Origin: Leptodontidium sp. MPI-SDFR-AT-0119 | Lineage: Eukaryota; Ascomycota; Leotiomycetes; Helotiales; Leptodontidiaceae | Direction of reading: 5' to 3' | Length of the DNA: 64,000 bases | Assembly: GCA_020726505.1 (NCBI GenBank) | Contig: JAHLEZ010000014.1 | Coordinates: 372,001 to 436,000, forward strand | Shown: positions 10,257 to 20,800 of the stretch, piece by piece | Position numbering within the stretch: position 1 is the first letter of the stretch | How the letters are laid out: each line of letters begins with the position of its first letter | Translations under genes and position numbers: made by a program | Notes under the pieces: generated by a model | Databases searched by the model: none | What the model saw: only the letters and a program-made list of their open reading frames with translations | Told to the model about the DNA's origin: nothing

Positions 10257-13200
10257 TTATTGTTTTTCATTTGGCTGTGAAATGCTGCCCCCCAGCGCAC
10301 AGATCTGTGCCTCCAGGCTCGTAATATTCTTCAACAAAAGGTCATAGCGGGTGTTAGGAAGCTTGTCCTTGAGGTCTTCTACGCTAAGGGGATCGACGGC
10401 AAGGAGGTGGATGATATCTCTTCGGGTCGTTTCTGCCTTCTTCTTGACTTCCTGGTGCTCAGAGTACATATATCGATCGAAGGTGCTATAGACCGGACCC
10501 TCGAGAGTATTTGGTTGATTGCAATTTGTACAAGGGCGTGACACATCTGTGATCGCATGCGAGCAATTCTGGCAAGTCGCGATCTCTAGCATGTACCCAT
10601 CGCAGGGAAAGTGCTCTCGTACGAAATGGGTATGTAACTTCTCGATGGTGATGAAAGGACTGATATGACATCTCCCTCCCAAATGTCCGCATCGGAAGTG
10701 TGAACCTCGCTGCATGCCTATGACAAATGGTTGTCCGTCTTGGTAAGATGCATAAGGGTCTGACGTTAATTTCTGCAATTGTTTAGGCGTTGACTCCTTG
10801 GGGCTTCCCTGCTCTGGAGCCTGTTGTCCTGTGCCTTCTCTAGAACGTGGCGAATCCATACGCACATCTGAAACTTTCGATTCCGGCATATAATTTCGAG
10901 TAGGCTGCCGAACCTCTCCTTCGCGATCATCATTACTTGACGATGGATTCTGTTTTCGACGTCCTTGGGGTCCTTGGACTTGCACAAGTTGAAGCTGGCC
11001 AGCGTCGTCTGTCGTTACTATTGGTCGGATCTCATGGTCCGAAGATTCGAAGGAACTAGAGGCTCTGATAGTCTTGGTTTCTTTTGATCGATGTTTGAGA
11101 GAAGGCAGTTGTATTTTCTTCGGAGGACGTTTATTTGCCTTTTGCTGCCGTTGGAGTCGCTGCCGATCCGTTGCAGAGTGCCGGTCTAGTATTAACGATC
11201 GCGGTTTGCAATCAGCACAAGAATGGTCGAATTCCTCTCTTGAGGCATCTTCAACCTGTCCAGGGTAATAGCATTCAATATGTTGCCATGCATCACACTT
11301 TTCGCAGTAGATAGTGTTTCCGTCATCATCACTGTAATCGCAAATGCACTTGATAGTGTAGGGCTCTTCCTCCACAGAGTCGATGATGGGCCGCTCATTC
11401 ATTGCGTCGGAGACTATCAGAAACTGCGACTCTTGCGAGGATCTGATACCCCCTTTTGAATGGCCGAGCATCAAATCGACTACTGGCTCTGAGTGAAAAG
11501 AACGACGAGATGAGCGAGGTGAGTATGACACGTCGGAAAGGCTATCGATATACTCTACAACTTCTGTTGAAGACACAAGAAGCTCGGCGGGCGTAGCCAG
11601 AGATATTTTTCGAGACGTGGGCTCATCCCGTCGTAGCGACGTGCTAGATTCTATCGACCTCTTATCCGCACGTAGCGATGGCAGAGGATGAAGGCCACTG
11701 ATGAGCTCGGACAGGCTAGAAGTCGTCACATCAAGAGATTGGTGATATTGCTTATTGTGTCGATTCAAGGCCCCTCTTTTAGCAAATCCGGAAGTGAAAT
11801 TGATACATTCAGGGAAATCGCATCGAAATTGTCTCTTGTGGGCTGCCTCGTGTGTATCCCGTTGAGTCGAGCTGTCGAAACCGTCAACTGCCCTTGCACA
11901 TTGAAGATAGCGGCAAGTAAATGCCCCAAGCCCATAAGTATCCGAAAAAAGCTGAAGGGTTTGATGATCTATCGTAGGGAGCAGACGCCAGGAGCTTCGG
12001 TCTAGAAGAGACTCCAGAATGATTTGGTAATTGTGACCTAGTGTGCTGAAGTATGTTGAATCCGAGTCGCAGTCTTGATGTGAAATGTCTGAAAGTTGTC
12101 AGGTTCGTGAACGAACGAAAAAGAAAACGCCAGGAATGCCTGCCTTCAATCGATTTCTCGAAGTCATCAACCTCATTCGTCGCTTCTGCCTTATTTCTGG
12201 AGCTTCTAGCGTTCAAAATGAGAGATTGAACTTTGGGGAGCTGATCCAAAGCGTGCAAACCTTTTACATCATCCGCGTTGGTAATTTCTGCGGCTTGTGG
12301 CCCAACTGAGACTGCAGGGGGTTTCTGATATCCTACCAGTGTAATCAACTGAGCGACAAGCGATCGAGGAATTGGCTTGCTAGTAGAACTGCAATACGTA
12401 AGTAGGTGGTCGCTCCAGTACCGATTGGCGTATGGAAGTAGTCCATGAAGGCCTGTGGCGACGGCGGCGGCTTGTTGCCCTCTGGTCGAGCGATTCGGAA
12501 GTAAAGAGTAAGCGGTATTAAGATATGCCACACAAGAGAAGCTGATGTGTAGATGAGCTTCAGAGGAATTCAGGAAAGGGCTTCCACCTTGGGCTCCACT
12601 TTTGAGTATAAATCTGCGGTTTGTTAACCTCTGAGAAAAGCACAGCGTGAAATTTAGAGGTGTACTCTTTTGCAGAAAAGTGGACAAATTCAAGGATATT
12701 CGATGACCCATACTCAATTAGGGGCCGACAGAGATTCAGTACTTCAGGGTCCATTTTCGGGCGAGCATCGAATGAAGAATTTTCGGGTCTGAATGATATG
12801 CCATCTACCAATTCGTAGACTTTCAGTGGTCTTTGTGAGCATGCCATCCACTCTAGAATGCTGATAGCAAGAGCGGCGGCCGGTTCCTGCACAATCCTGT
12901 CGAGTATCCGTCCATATCTGGGAGGAAATTAGCTCGCTAGACATTGTTGGGCTTCGATTAAGAACTGACGCTGCTTCCAAGCCCTTTGGCAAACTTTTTG
13001 AACTCTTTTCCAGGTCCCAATCGCTGTAACAACTCCGGAGCACCTCTACCACGAGATGAACCCAAAGAAACATCCCTGCGAGTATAAGCATGAGGAATGT
13101 GAGATCAGGCGGAGTACCTTACCACCAGCGTTCTTGATCAGCTCCAACTCGATGCTCTCTCGCAATTCTGGGTTAGAAGTCTTGACTTTCTGCATCTTGT

Positions 13201-14722
13201 ATTTGATGAAGCTTTTTATATCCAGATTCACTTCTGCGCGACCATCCAGTACTACACAGGGCTTCCTGGCGAGTTGTTTAGCGAGGCTGACCTCCCTTCG
13301 ACTCGAGAAGAGGATCTTGCAATTGGGGTTGTTGGCTAAGCAGACAGTTTGCAGTTCCTTGAGGAGCAACTTTTGAGCTTCCTTCGAAGTCTCGTCGACA
13401 CCGTCGAGAATAATCCTAGTGGAACATGACGCTGCGAGCATCTTTGGAAGAAGAGCCCTGAGTTGTACCAAACCGCATGTTTTGTGGAAGAACTCGTTGG
13501 AGATGAGTGAAGCTAGGTCCGGATGTTGCCGAAGGAGCTGCAGAGCGAAAGTTCTCAGGACGAGGTTGCAAGAATCATGTATGTCTTGACTTGTGCAAAA
13601 ATAGTAAAGTGTGTCAATGGCTTCAGTTTCCAGCAACCTGCCCACAATATACGAAGACATCACGCTCTTACCTGGCGGTGTTGTTAGTCGTAAGAAGGCT
13701 CTGAGTGAGAGGGAGGGGGGCGGGGGAGCCGTACCTGCTCCAGGTTTTCCACTTAGCCAGACAATATTATCTTTCCCGTCTGATTTCATCCAAGCCTTCA
13801 ATTCTGGCTGTTCCATAATCCACCCACAAGTTTCGTCGTGCCGTCGACGACAGAGTCGTTCAAGGCGCATTCCCTGGCCATCATCATCGACTGACAACCA
13901 AGCTACTGATTGCTGGAATTGTAAATTTGTCAAAATTGACTCGTTCTGTTCAATCAGGAGAAGTGACTGCTTTTGTCGTTGCTCAATCTCCTCTTGGGCT
14001 CGGATCCTTGCCTCCTTAGACTCGAGGATATCAATCGAAACCGCCTCCCGGTCAATGAAATCTCGCTGCTTCCTGAGACCGTCGATGATGCCCGCGAATC
14101 TTGTTCCGAAGTCTTTCCAGAGTGATTGAAATAGAACATGCCATGCCCTTCTTTTGAGGAACTTGTACGCTCGCTGATGAAACTCGAGAATGCCGTTGTA
14201 AACCGATGCAAGGACGGAATGAAAGGCTGGGTTGTCCTTAAATGCTTGCTCGTAGCGATCAAATCTAGGCAGGGCAGCACCTATCTCTTCATAGGCTCCG
14301 AGAAGTGCTTCAAATACATCACGATGATGGCTTGCAATCTGTATTTTAAATAAGTAGCCATCCGCAAAGTAGGGTTCGTAGGTACTACCTGCAACATCAG
14401 CTTGATAGGGGCCTATTTTATATCAGCATTTTCATGGACAGGCAGAAGTAGTAGAGTCACAAACCCAAATGTACGGCATGTATGGAGTCCCGTTGCATAG
14501 AACTTCGATAACCTTCGAGTATTTCTCTAGACCTCTCAAGAAAGGCTCGATCCGACGCAAATTCTGCGCAGACTGACTCTGTCGGTGTTTATTATCAATC
14601 TCTCGCACCGCCCGCCAAACGTCTGCAAGCTCCGTGGACGCAAAATCGTAGGCATCATCCTCTGAAACTGATTGCTTCAGCCTCTTGAAGGCATCTGCAA
14701 TAGTAGTGACGGGGGCAGTCAT
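10257..14722 (-). CDS. NACHT NTPase with C2H2 fingers and a PHD finger (NLR-like)
   Basis: Eight exons, all phases consistent: 14465-14722, 14389-14412, 13735-14338, 13123-13671, 12970-13075, 12666-12917, 12129-12613, 10257-12088 (1369 residues). Residues 1-94 (ELADVWRAVREI, VIEVLCNGTPYMPYIW) match the N-terminal domain of many fungal NACHT proteins (DUF7708-like). A helical region follows (YKFLKRRAWHVLFQSLWKDF). P-loop GKPGAGKS at about 291-298 is rebuilt across intron 13672-13734; Walker B IILDGVDE is near 382; GMFLWVHLV and VHFSAKEFI are standard markers. Two C2H2 fingers lie at about 816-873 (FTCRYLQC, FRCDFPEC with their His pairs), a Cys4-His-Cys3 PHD finger at about 1004-1050 (CICDYS, CEKCDAWQHIEC, CADC), then a further C/H cluster (FRCGHLGGRC, HFVREHF, CQNC, CTNC). 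NACHT proteins oligomerise on ligand binding; the zinc modules suggest nucleic-acid or histone binding. Intron 12089-12128 is only 40 bp; a 55-bp alternative ending at 12074 also keeps frame. Confidence 0.85.
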
Positions 14723-15035
14723 GACGCAAAAAGAGGTGCTCGAGTGCTATGAAAAGAAGAATAAAAGAAGAACCTAACTGAACCATCGTAGATTGAGATA
14801 TTTTGCTTCTGAGAACGAGGCTGCGGCGAGCTGCTGCACTGGTACTGTAGGCTCCCTGCAAGGCGTCCTTTCAGCTGCCGGTTCATCGACATCCTGCCAT
14901 GTGTGGGACTTGCATTGGGGCCGCGCAAGATCTCGAGGATGGTGGTGCCCATCATTCTCTTCAACACATCACAATCGGAGACAATTGTCCATCCCATCAG
15001 GAACAACAAGTCGATGAATATCCGGACGCCGCCGC
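14723..15035. promoter_or_regulatory. Divergent promoter shared by NACHT and SNF2 genes
   Basis: The ATGs of the minus-strand NACHT gene (14722) and plus-strand SNF2 gene (15036) are 313 bp apart, with no other gene between. Both transcripts must start here unless a distal non-coding exon exists. No clear TATA box is seen. Confidence 0.55.
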
Positions 15036-18000
15036 ATGGCAATGATGCCTCATTGTGGTGATTCTTGGGAAGATGTGGGGTTTGACGGCAACAGTGGCAT
15101 TGATGGGCGGAACAGCAAGCGCAGGCGACTAAACCCCAGCATTCCTCACCCAGGCTGCCCACCACCACCAAAGTACATTTCCACGACATATAACTGCATC
15201 TCTGTACAAAGCCTTGTAAACACATCACACAGTCATAATGCCTCAATACCGCCAGAGCAGAGCTTCGGACTGGCCGCCAGCGTTAGAGCTGGGAATTCTA
15301 GCGAGGTCAATTCTGGGGACAGCCTGCCCGAGGAACCCTCGACACTCCACCAGGAGTGTTGCTATGGCATGGTGAGCAAGCTTTCACTTCCTCCCTTTGA
15401 ATGTATCTAATACGATCTGGAATAGCTGCCGAATATTCGTGTGAGACTTTCTGCTGGCGTTCTCGAGTCTACAAAGCACCTCCCCGTCCTCTTCGAATCC
15501 TTAGGCACAATACGGCTAGAAGACAGCAGCAGACCCGAAACGTTTCAAATCGAAAGCCCAACCCATATATCCGCCTTGAATCAAATATTAGCTGCGAAAG
15601 AGATCTCCATACAGCCATATTGCAGTGTCAGGACGCCAGCTCCAGCTAGACAGCAACATTTGAAAGGGAAGCGGGGTGGGAGATTTCAACAATCATGGAC
15701 ACTGAACGTCATTATATATGGACCTCAAGAGCTCGAAGGGGCTATCGGCCAATTCTTGTCTCAGCAGAAGATGTACCTCCAAGATCCTCTGCACTGTGAC
15801 CGTAGTGTACCATATCGGAACCCACACATAATACCGCCAGAGAATGGAGAGGTGTTGATGACAGACTCAATAGACTCTCACTCTGCGAACTTAGAAATTG
15901 AACGCCTAGAAGCTGGGCCCGACCTTCTCTCTCAATTGATGAGTGATGCAGTGCCTCTGCCAGAAACCCAGCCTTCTGACATTGTAAAGACCGCTTTATT
16001 CTGGTTTGTCTTCCCGTCTCTCTACTTTCACGTTCGAACCAAGGCTACCTTACTAACTTAAGTCCCAGCCATCAGAAGCAGGCACTAACTTTCATGCTTC
16101 GTCGTGAGCAGGGTTGGCAGATGGATGGCCCAGGTGACATATGGACATCAAATATGGATTTCTTGGGTCGAACCAGGTGAGCCAAATCAGCTAAACCCCA
16201 TGACCTCTCTCTAACACCCACGCCCCCAAGATACAGGAATAATGTCAGTGAAACATATCAGGCTGAGCCTCCAGCCCCTTTCAAAGGAGGTCTCCTTGCA
16301 GATGATATGGGACTGGGAAAGACTCTTAGTATGATATCCGTCATTGCCAGCAACCAGATCCCCAAAAGCTTCCCTTCCCCTCCAATGACCCCCGAGCCGA
16401 TTGATAGTGCCGGTGTTAAAACTACACTCCTGATAGTTCCACTTGCTCGTATGTGATCTTGGCCCATTGATCAGCCGTTGGAACTAACATATTGGCAGTC
16501 ATTCAGTCTTGGGAGGAACAATTTAAGCTGTATGTACTCTCCGCATGTCACTAACCATTCACTTCTGGCCGTTGTTGTCTTGACGTTGTGCCAGAAATCG
16601 TACCTAGTAGCTAAACTTCTTTGCTAGACATCTCAGGAAAGATTCCCTAAAAGTCCATGTGTTTCATGGGCAGAATCGGAAAACTGTGGACTTTCTCACT
16701 ACCTTCGATGTAGTCATCACAACCTTCCATACCATCTCGTCTATCTGGAGGAAGTGGAAAGAAAGGCCAAGCCATTCCAAATCAATATTCTCGGTCATTT
16801 GGCATCGTGTTGTTCTCGATGAAGGTAATCAAATCTCGATCCTGAAGTGGCTTAGGTCTGACCATTTCTACAGCTCACATCATTCAAAACTCGCAAAATC
16901 ACCTTGCACAATCATGTTGTGCTCTGCGGTCGACCCATAGATGGGCCATAACCGGAACGCCTATCCAGAATAAGCTATCGGATTTTGCCAGCATTGTGAC
17001 CTTCCTCCAAGTCCACCCTTATTCGGACCAGGTCACATTCGACGAGGAGATTTCAAAACCTTGGCGACGTGATGATTCATTAGGATTTTTAAGACTGAAG
17101 ACTCTAGTCCGTGCCATCACAATTGCCCGGACCAAAGCAGTAGTTCATCTTCCTCCCAGGGAAGATTTCATCCATCACATGAACTTCACCTCGAACGAAC
17201 GTCAGATATATGAAGATGCCAAGAGACATACAGTAACATTACTTCGAAATGCAGCCTCCTCATCCTTTGAAACCCGGACAACCGTGAATGCACTCCAGCG
17301 CCTTAATGTCCTTCGTCTGATATGCAGTCATGGCCTTCTTTCGCAGTCATACCTCGCAATGCAGACCCCAGGCCAGAGCACGCCTTGCACGGACACTCAA
17401 ACCCCATTCGGGAACTCATTCAGCAGTGATACTTTGGAGGAACTCTTCGACGGGTCTTATTCTTGTGTACAGTGTGGTTCTACTATGATCGACGATCTCG
17501 TAGGAGGTTCTCAACGACGCAAGCAAGGCGTGCCACCCAATTCCGAGATTAGCCTCTCAACCCTCTGTCTCGAATGCAGACCACAGCCAGTACATTGCGG
17601 ATTCGGACGGCAGGATCTTGCTATGGGCGATCTTGATATTCCCGACAGCCCGATGAGCACGGGATTGTCACCAACCCCCGAGGTTTGTCAAGACTACACT
17701 ATTATGTCCATGCCGACCAAGATCAAAGAGCTCGCAGCAGATCTAGTCTCTCACGGATCAAATGAAAAGAGGTGAGTTTACCTTTGAAGTCTCTGAATTG
17801 GCGGCCGACTAATGTGATACAGTGTCGTCTTTTCTTACTGGACATACACTCTTGACTTGGTTCAAACGGCGCTTGATGACAGTGGGATTGAGTACGCTCG
17901 TTTCGACGGAAAGATGTCCCCAGCAAAACGGACCCAGGCTCTCCGCTCTTTCCAGAGAGACCCTTCCATCCGTGTGATACTTGTTTCAATCACATGTGGC

Positions 18001-18442
18001 GGCGCTGGGTAAGGACTTCTCACATTTCTTTGAGCGGAAACTACTAACACCACATAGACTCGATCTCACAGCAGCATCCCGCGCCTACCTCATGGAACCA
18101 CACTGGAACCCCATGATCGAAGAGCAAGCCCTATGCCGCGTGCATCGCGTAGGCCAGAAAAGAAGCGTGACGACTATCCGATACTTGATGCGAGATTCTT
18201 TCGAAGAGGTAAGCCGACCGCCAGACAAACTTCACTTCCATAATGAGCAGAGCTAATACCCGCTTAGCAAGTCGTCGAGATCCAGAAACGGAAGAAACTT
18301 CTCGCTAAAGTGACATTTGGCCAGGATCCTCTTGAAGAGAGCGGGATCGGGATGAGTACTTTACAGGTTTGCCGCCCGTTGTCGGGGTATGTTCGGGTAT
18401 GTCGGCTAACTCATGTAGTATCTGAAATCGGTTCTCGAGTAA
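15036..18442 (+). CDS. SNF2-family (Rad5/HLTF-type) DNA-dependent ATPase
   Basis: Eleven exons, all in phase: 15036-15371, 15426-16003, 16069-16176, 16231-16448, 16499-16529, 16628-16824, 16874-17771, 17823-18008, 18058-18208, 18268-18366, 18419-18442 (941 residues). An early KRRRL may be a nuclear signal. Motif I GGLLADDMGLGKT is at about 360-372, a DEAH box near 489 is rebuilt by the intron 16825-16873, THRWAITGTPIQNK follows, and the second lobe has VVFSYWTYTLD, RVILVSITCGGAG, LMEPHWNP and CRVHRVGQKRSV. Between the lobes, where Rad5/HLTF proteins carry a RING finger, only two CxxC pairs are visible (CVQC, CLEC, about 686-725), so ubiquitin-ligase activity is doubtful. The family translocates on DNA and remodels chromatin or stalled forks. 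It is divergent from the NACHT gene across 313 bp. Confidence 0.88.
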
Positions 18443-18883
18443 AATAAGCTCACTGGCCTTTTATTGTGGATGTGAAGTCTTCGCCTGATTGAGCTCGACA
18501 GAGCTGAGGTCGCAGAGGTCGAGGGTTCTTATCGATACACTGATCGCGGCAGAAGAGCCATGAAGTAAGAGCACCCAGAAGTTGGTACAAGCAATGTAGC
18601 TGGGAAAAATTATACTTCTGGTGCAAATGAGCTCATCCTCTTTTTCCAACCCGTATTCATACTTAAAATAGTCCTGATTGTACCCAATCCTTCTCTCAAT
18701 CGACCAAAACTTATGGTTTACTACGAGGCCCACTTCACACCATGATTTACTCTTACTCCGGCAGTCTCCAACGCTCACTTTTCATCAATCCGCCAGAAGG
18801 CTTTTGTGTCCTCATCCTCGTCATCGGAAGGAGAAGGGATGAGCAAGCTCCGAAGATAGAGAGCATTCTCACTCGTACAGATC
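18443..18883. other. Intergenic region between convergent genes
   Basis: Lies between the 3' ends of the SNF2 gene (+) and the Zn2Cys6-like gene (-). Nothing recognisable seen. Confidence 0.5.
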
Positions 18884-20464
18884 CTATTCTGCCCAGGTAT
18901 ATTGATCAATTGGCTCTAGTATGTGGTTTTCATACACTTGCCTGCTAGGACGTAAAATGGACTCGCTGAGCCAAATCGATGCCGCTTCCAATCCTCGAGC
19001 GGCCCGCTCAGCCCAAATCTCTTTGGTCGGCTCTGGATTCAGCTCTGCCCAACCCTCCTCGGTCGGCTCCGGATCGAGTCCATAGATGCATTCTATTTGG
19101 TCAGCCATGTAATTCCAGACTCTTATAGTGACAAAAATCCGAAACTCACGAAGTCTTCTTATAGCGCAACGTCCACATGTAGGATAACTCTGATCGCAAG
19201 GTTCGTCCCGCGAGCATCGAAGACAAGCCAACATCATGTCATGTATCTTGGCTTGTTTTCTAAGTGCAGCCTCGGGGCTCTCGCTTCTGGTCGAGCGAGT
19301 TCTCTTTTTATTGTTCTTTGCTATCATTGCGGTGTGTCCAAAAGAAGTCATCTGTCCTGTACCGCCTTGATAATCAGAGAGCGGAACCTGGTTGAAGCGG
19401 CCCCATCTCCCTAACCATAGGCCAACAAGTGTTGGTGACAAGTCTGGCCAGGTTTGAAGCTCATCCTTAACGACATATTCCAATCCAATGAAGTGCTTCA
19501 ACGGATCATCATTTCGTCTGAAAGCGATCTCAATTATGCCGGCGTTTTCGATCGTTGGCCCCAAGGACGTAGCCGCCAGAATGTATTTGCGAGGGTACTG
19601 CACATGTTCTGTCAGATACTCAGACCCTCGAACTCCGGGCCGCCTTGGAGCTGGAACGTAAATCCTTGATACGGGTTCCCACCGAGGAAGACACTGCTCC
19701 CATGCTTCCCCTGGCACAGTCTCCCCTTCCCGTGCGCTGGATCGGCCAGCAGCGATGAATTTGATACTGGGATCAAGGTTGAGCCAAGGGGTGGAGTAGC
19801 GGTGCACTGTACGCCCCAGAGACTCCAGACACTCATCCGGCAGTCCGGGACCTCGAAACCCAATTTCGATAATACCGACATGTTTCCTACTTCCACCCGT
19901 TCTCATGGAGCAAAGCTCATACTTCTCTGGGAATTTGATCACCTCTCGAGGCTTGCTGTATGTACCGACGTCCGTGACTTTGGTAACACCGCTGCCATTG
20001 CTATGCTCAGGGTTTTCGTTTCTAGTCTTATCTTCAAGTTGCGGCCCAAAATGTGCAAGAGGATGTATCCGAGAGGTTTGCTGTTCGTTCTCTCCAGGCT
20101 GGCTGTTTGTGCCGATGTTCGTGTCTTTGGTACCATCGCTGATATTACCGGGCTCGAGGTTCTGATTTCCATTCTTTCCTTCACGAGTGGGTCTCAAAAT
20201 CGACGGAGGATGTCTTCGAGCGGCTTGCTGTTCGTCTTGCTGGGTGGCAAACGAAGGCAACGATAGGCCGATCGGTGCGTCAGGTGTCTCGGGCTTTGGT
20301 CGTGCGCTTTCATATTCCGGGCTCAAATGTCTCTTCGCATTTCTATCGTCTGCGAGAACATCCTCTTGATCTCCTCCAGAAACAGTTTCCGAGGGGTGGT
20401 CAATGTCTGCAGTTTTGATAGGCGTGTCGCGCTGGTTGCAGATACCCTCTAGGTTGCTAGACAT
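18884..20464 (-). CDS. Protein with C-terminal Zn2Cys6-like cluster and duplicated modules
   Basis: Two exons, 19150-20464 and 18884-19092, with a 57-bp intron (GTGAGT donor, CTGAC branch, AATAG acceptor); 507 residues from ATG 20464 (MSSNLEG). Splicing completes a six-Cys cluster: ACLRC, DEPC, TCGRC, and the sixth Cys in LQCIYG formed across the junction, as in fungal Zn2Cys6 DNA-binding domains. In most such factors this domain is N-terminal; here it is near the C-terminus. The N-terminal half holds two copies of a roughly 48-residue hydrophilic unit (EQQAARRHPPSILRP; EQQTSRIHPLAHFGP). The middle has two related domains marked GIIEIGFRG and GIIEIAFRR, each followed by a Trp-x-x-Leu-x-Pro segment. 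PEPTEEGWAE is also duplicated near the end. Function unknown. Confidence 0.75.
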   Translation of the reverse strand: MSSNLEGICNQRDTPIKTADIDHPSETVSGGDQEDVLADDRNAKRHLSPEYESARPKPETPDAPIGLSLPSFATQQDEQQAARRHPPSILRPTREGKNGNQNLEPGNISDGTKDTNIGTNSQPGENEQQTSRIHPLAHFGPQLEDKTRNENPEHSNGSGVTKVTDVGTYSKPREVIKFPEKYELCSMRTGGSRKHVGIIEIGFRGPGLPDECLESLGRTVHRYSTPWLNLDPSIKFIAAGRSSAREGETVPGEAWEQCLPRWEPVSRIYVPAPRRPGVRGSEYLTEHVQYPRKYILAATSLGPTIENAGIIEIAFRRNDDPLKHFIGLEYVVKDELQTWPDLSPTLVGLWLGRWGRFNQVPLSDYQGGTGQMTSFGHTAMIAKNNKKRTRSTRSESPEAALRKQAKIHDMMLACLRCSRDEPCDQSYPTCGRCAIRRLREFRIFVTIRVWNYMADQIECIYGLDPEPTEEGWAELNPEPTKEIWAERAARGLEAASIWLSESILRPSRQVYENHILEPIDQYTWAE

Positions 20465-20800
20465 CTTGAGCGTGTGTCTATGGCCAGGAATGAATGTTGT
20501 GATGCCGAGATCGAACGCTAGAAATGCATTGTCGTGAAAGATGTTGCTTGGTGTTGAGAGATTGGACGGCGGATGTTGACTGATAAGCGAGGCAGGAGCA
20601 ACTTCTTCGGGCCTCACCTGTTCCTTCCCAGAACAATTTCGGATACAACCGTATTCTCATATGAATACCCTGAAACTGCTAGGTAGATAAGTGAAAAGTA
20701 TAGCAAGTACAATTGAAAAGTAACTTGCCCAAGTAGGAAGAATGTTCGTCAAAGTTCATTCCAAGTTTTGGCCATTCCTACCGCATTTCATCGCGACTTC

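Noticed and set aside
11884..12717. A separate 277-residue gene inside the NACHT region
   Set aside because: Its frame is joined by a 52-bp intron to the NACHT exons upstream (VHFSAKE-FILKS) and by another to the C2H2 exon, so it is an exon rather than a gene.
16020..16060. tRNA-like ggttcga box (gttcgaaccaaggc)
   Set aside because: It lies in an SNF2 intron and no matching A box or acceptor stem could be found. No tRNA gene was found anywhere in the window.
20464..20617. Longer N-terminus of the Zn2Cys6-like protein
   Set aside because: The extension begins with GTG, not ATG. The first good start is ATG 20464, and CAG-GTGAGG at about 20618 could be a leader intron donor.
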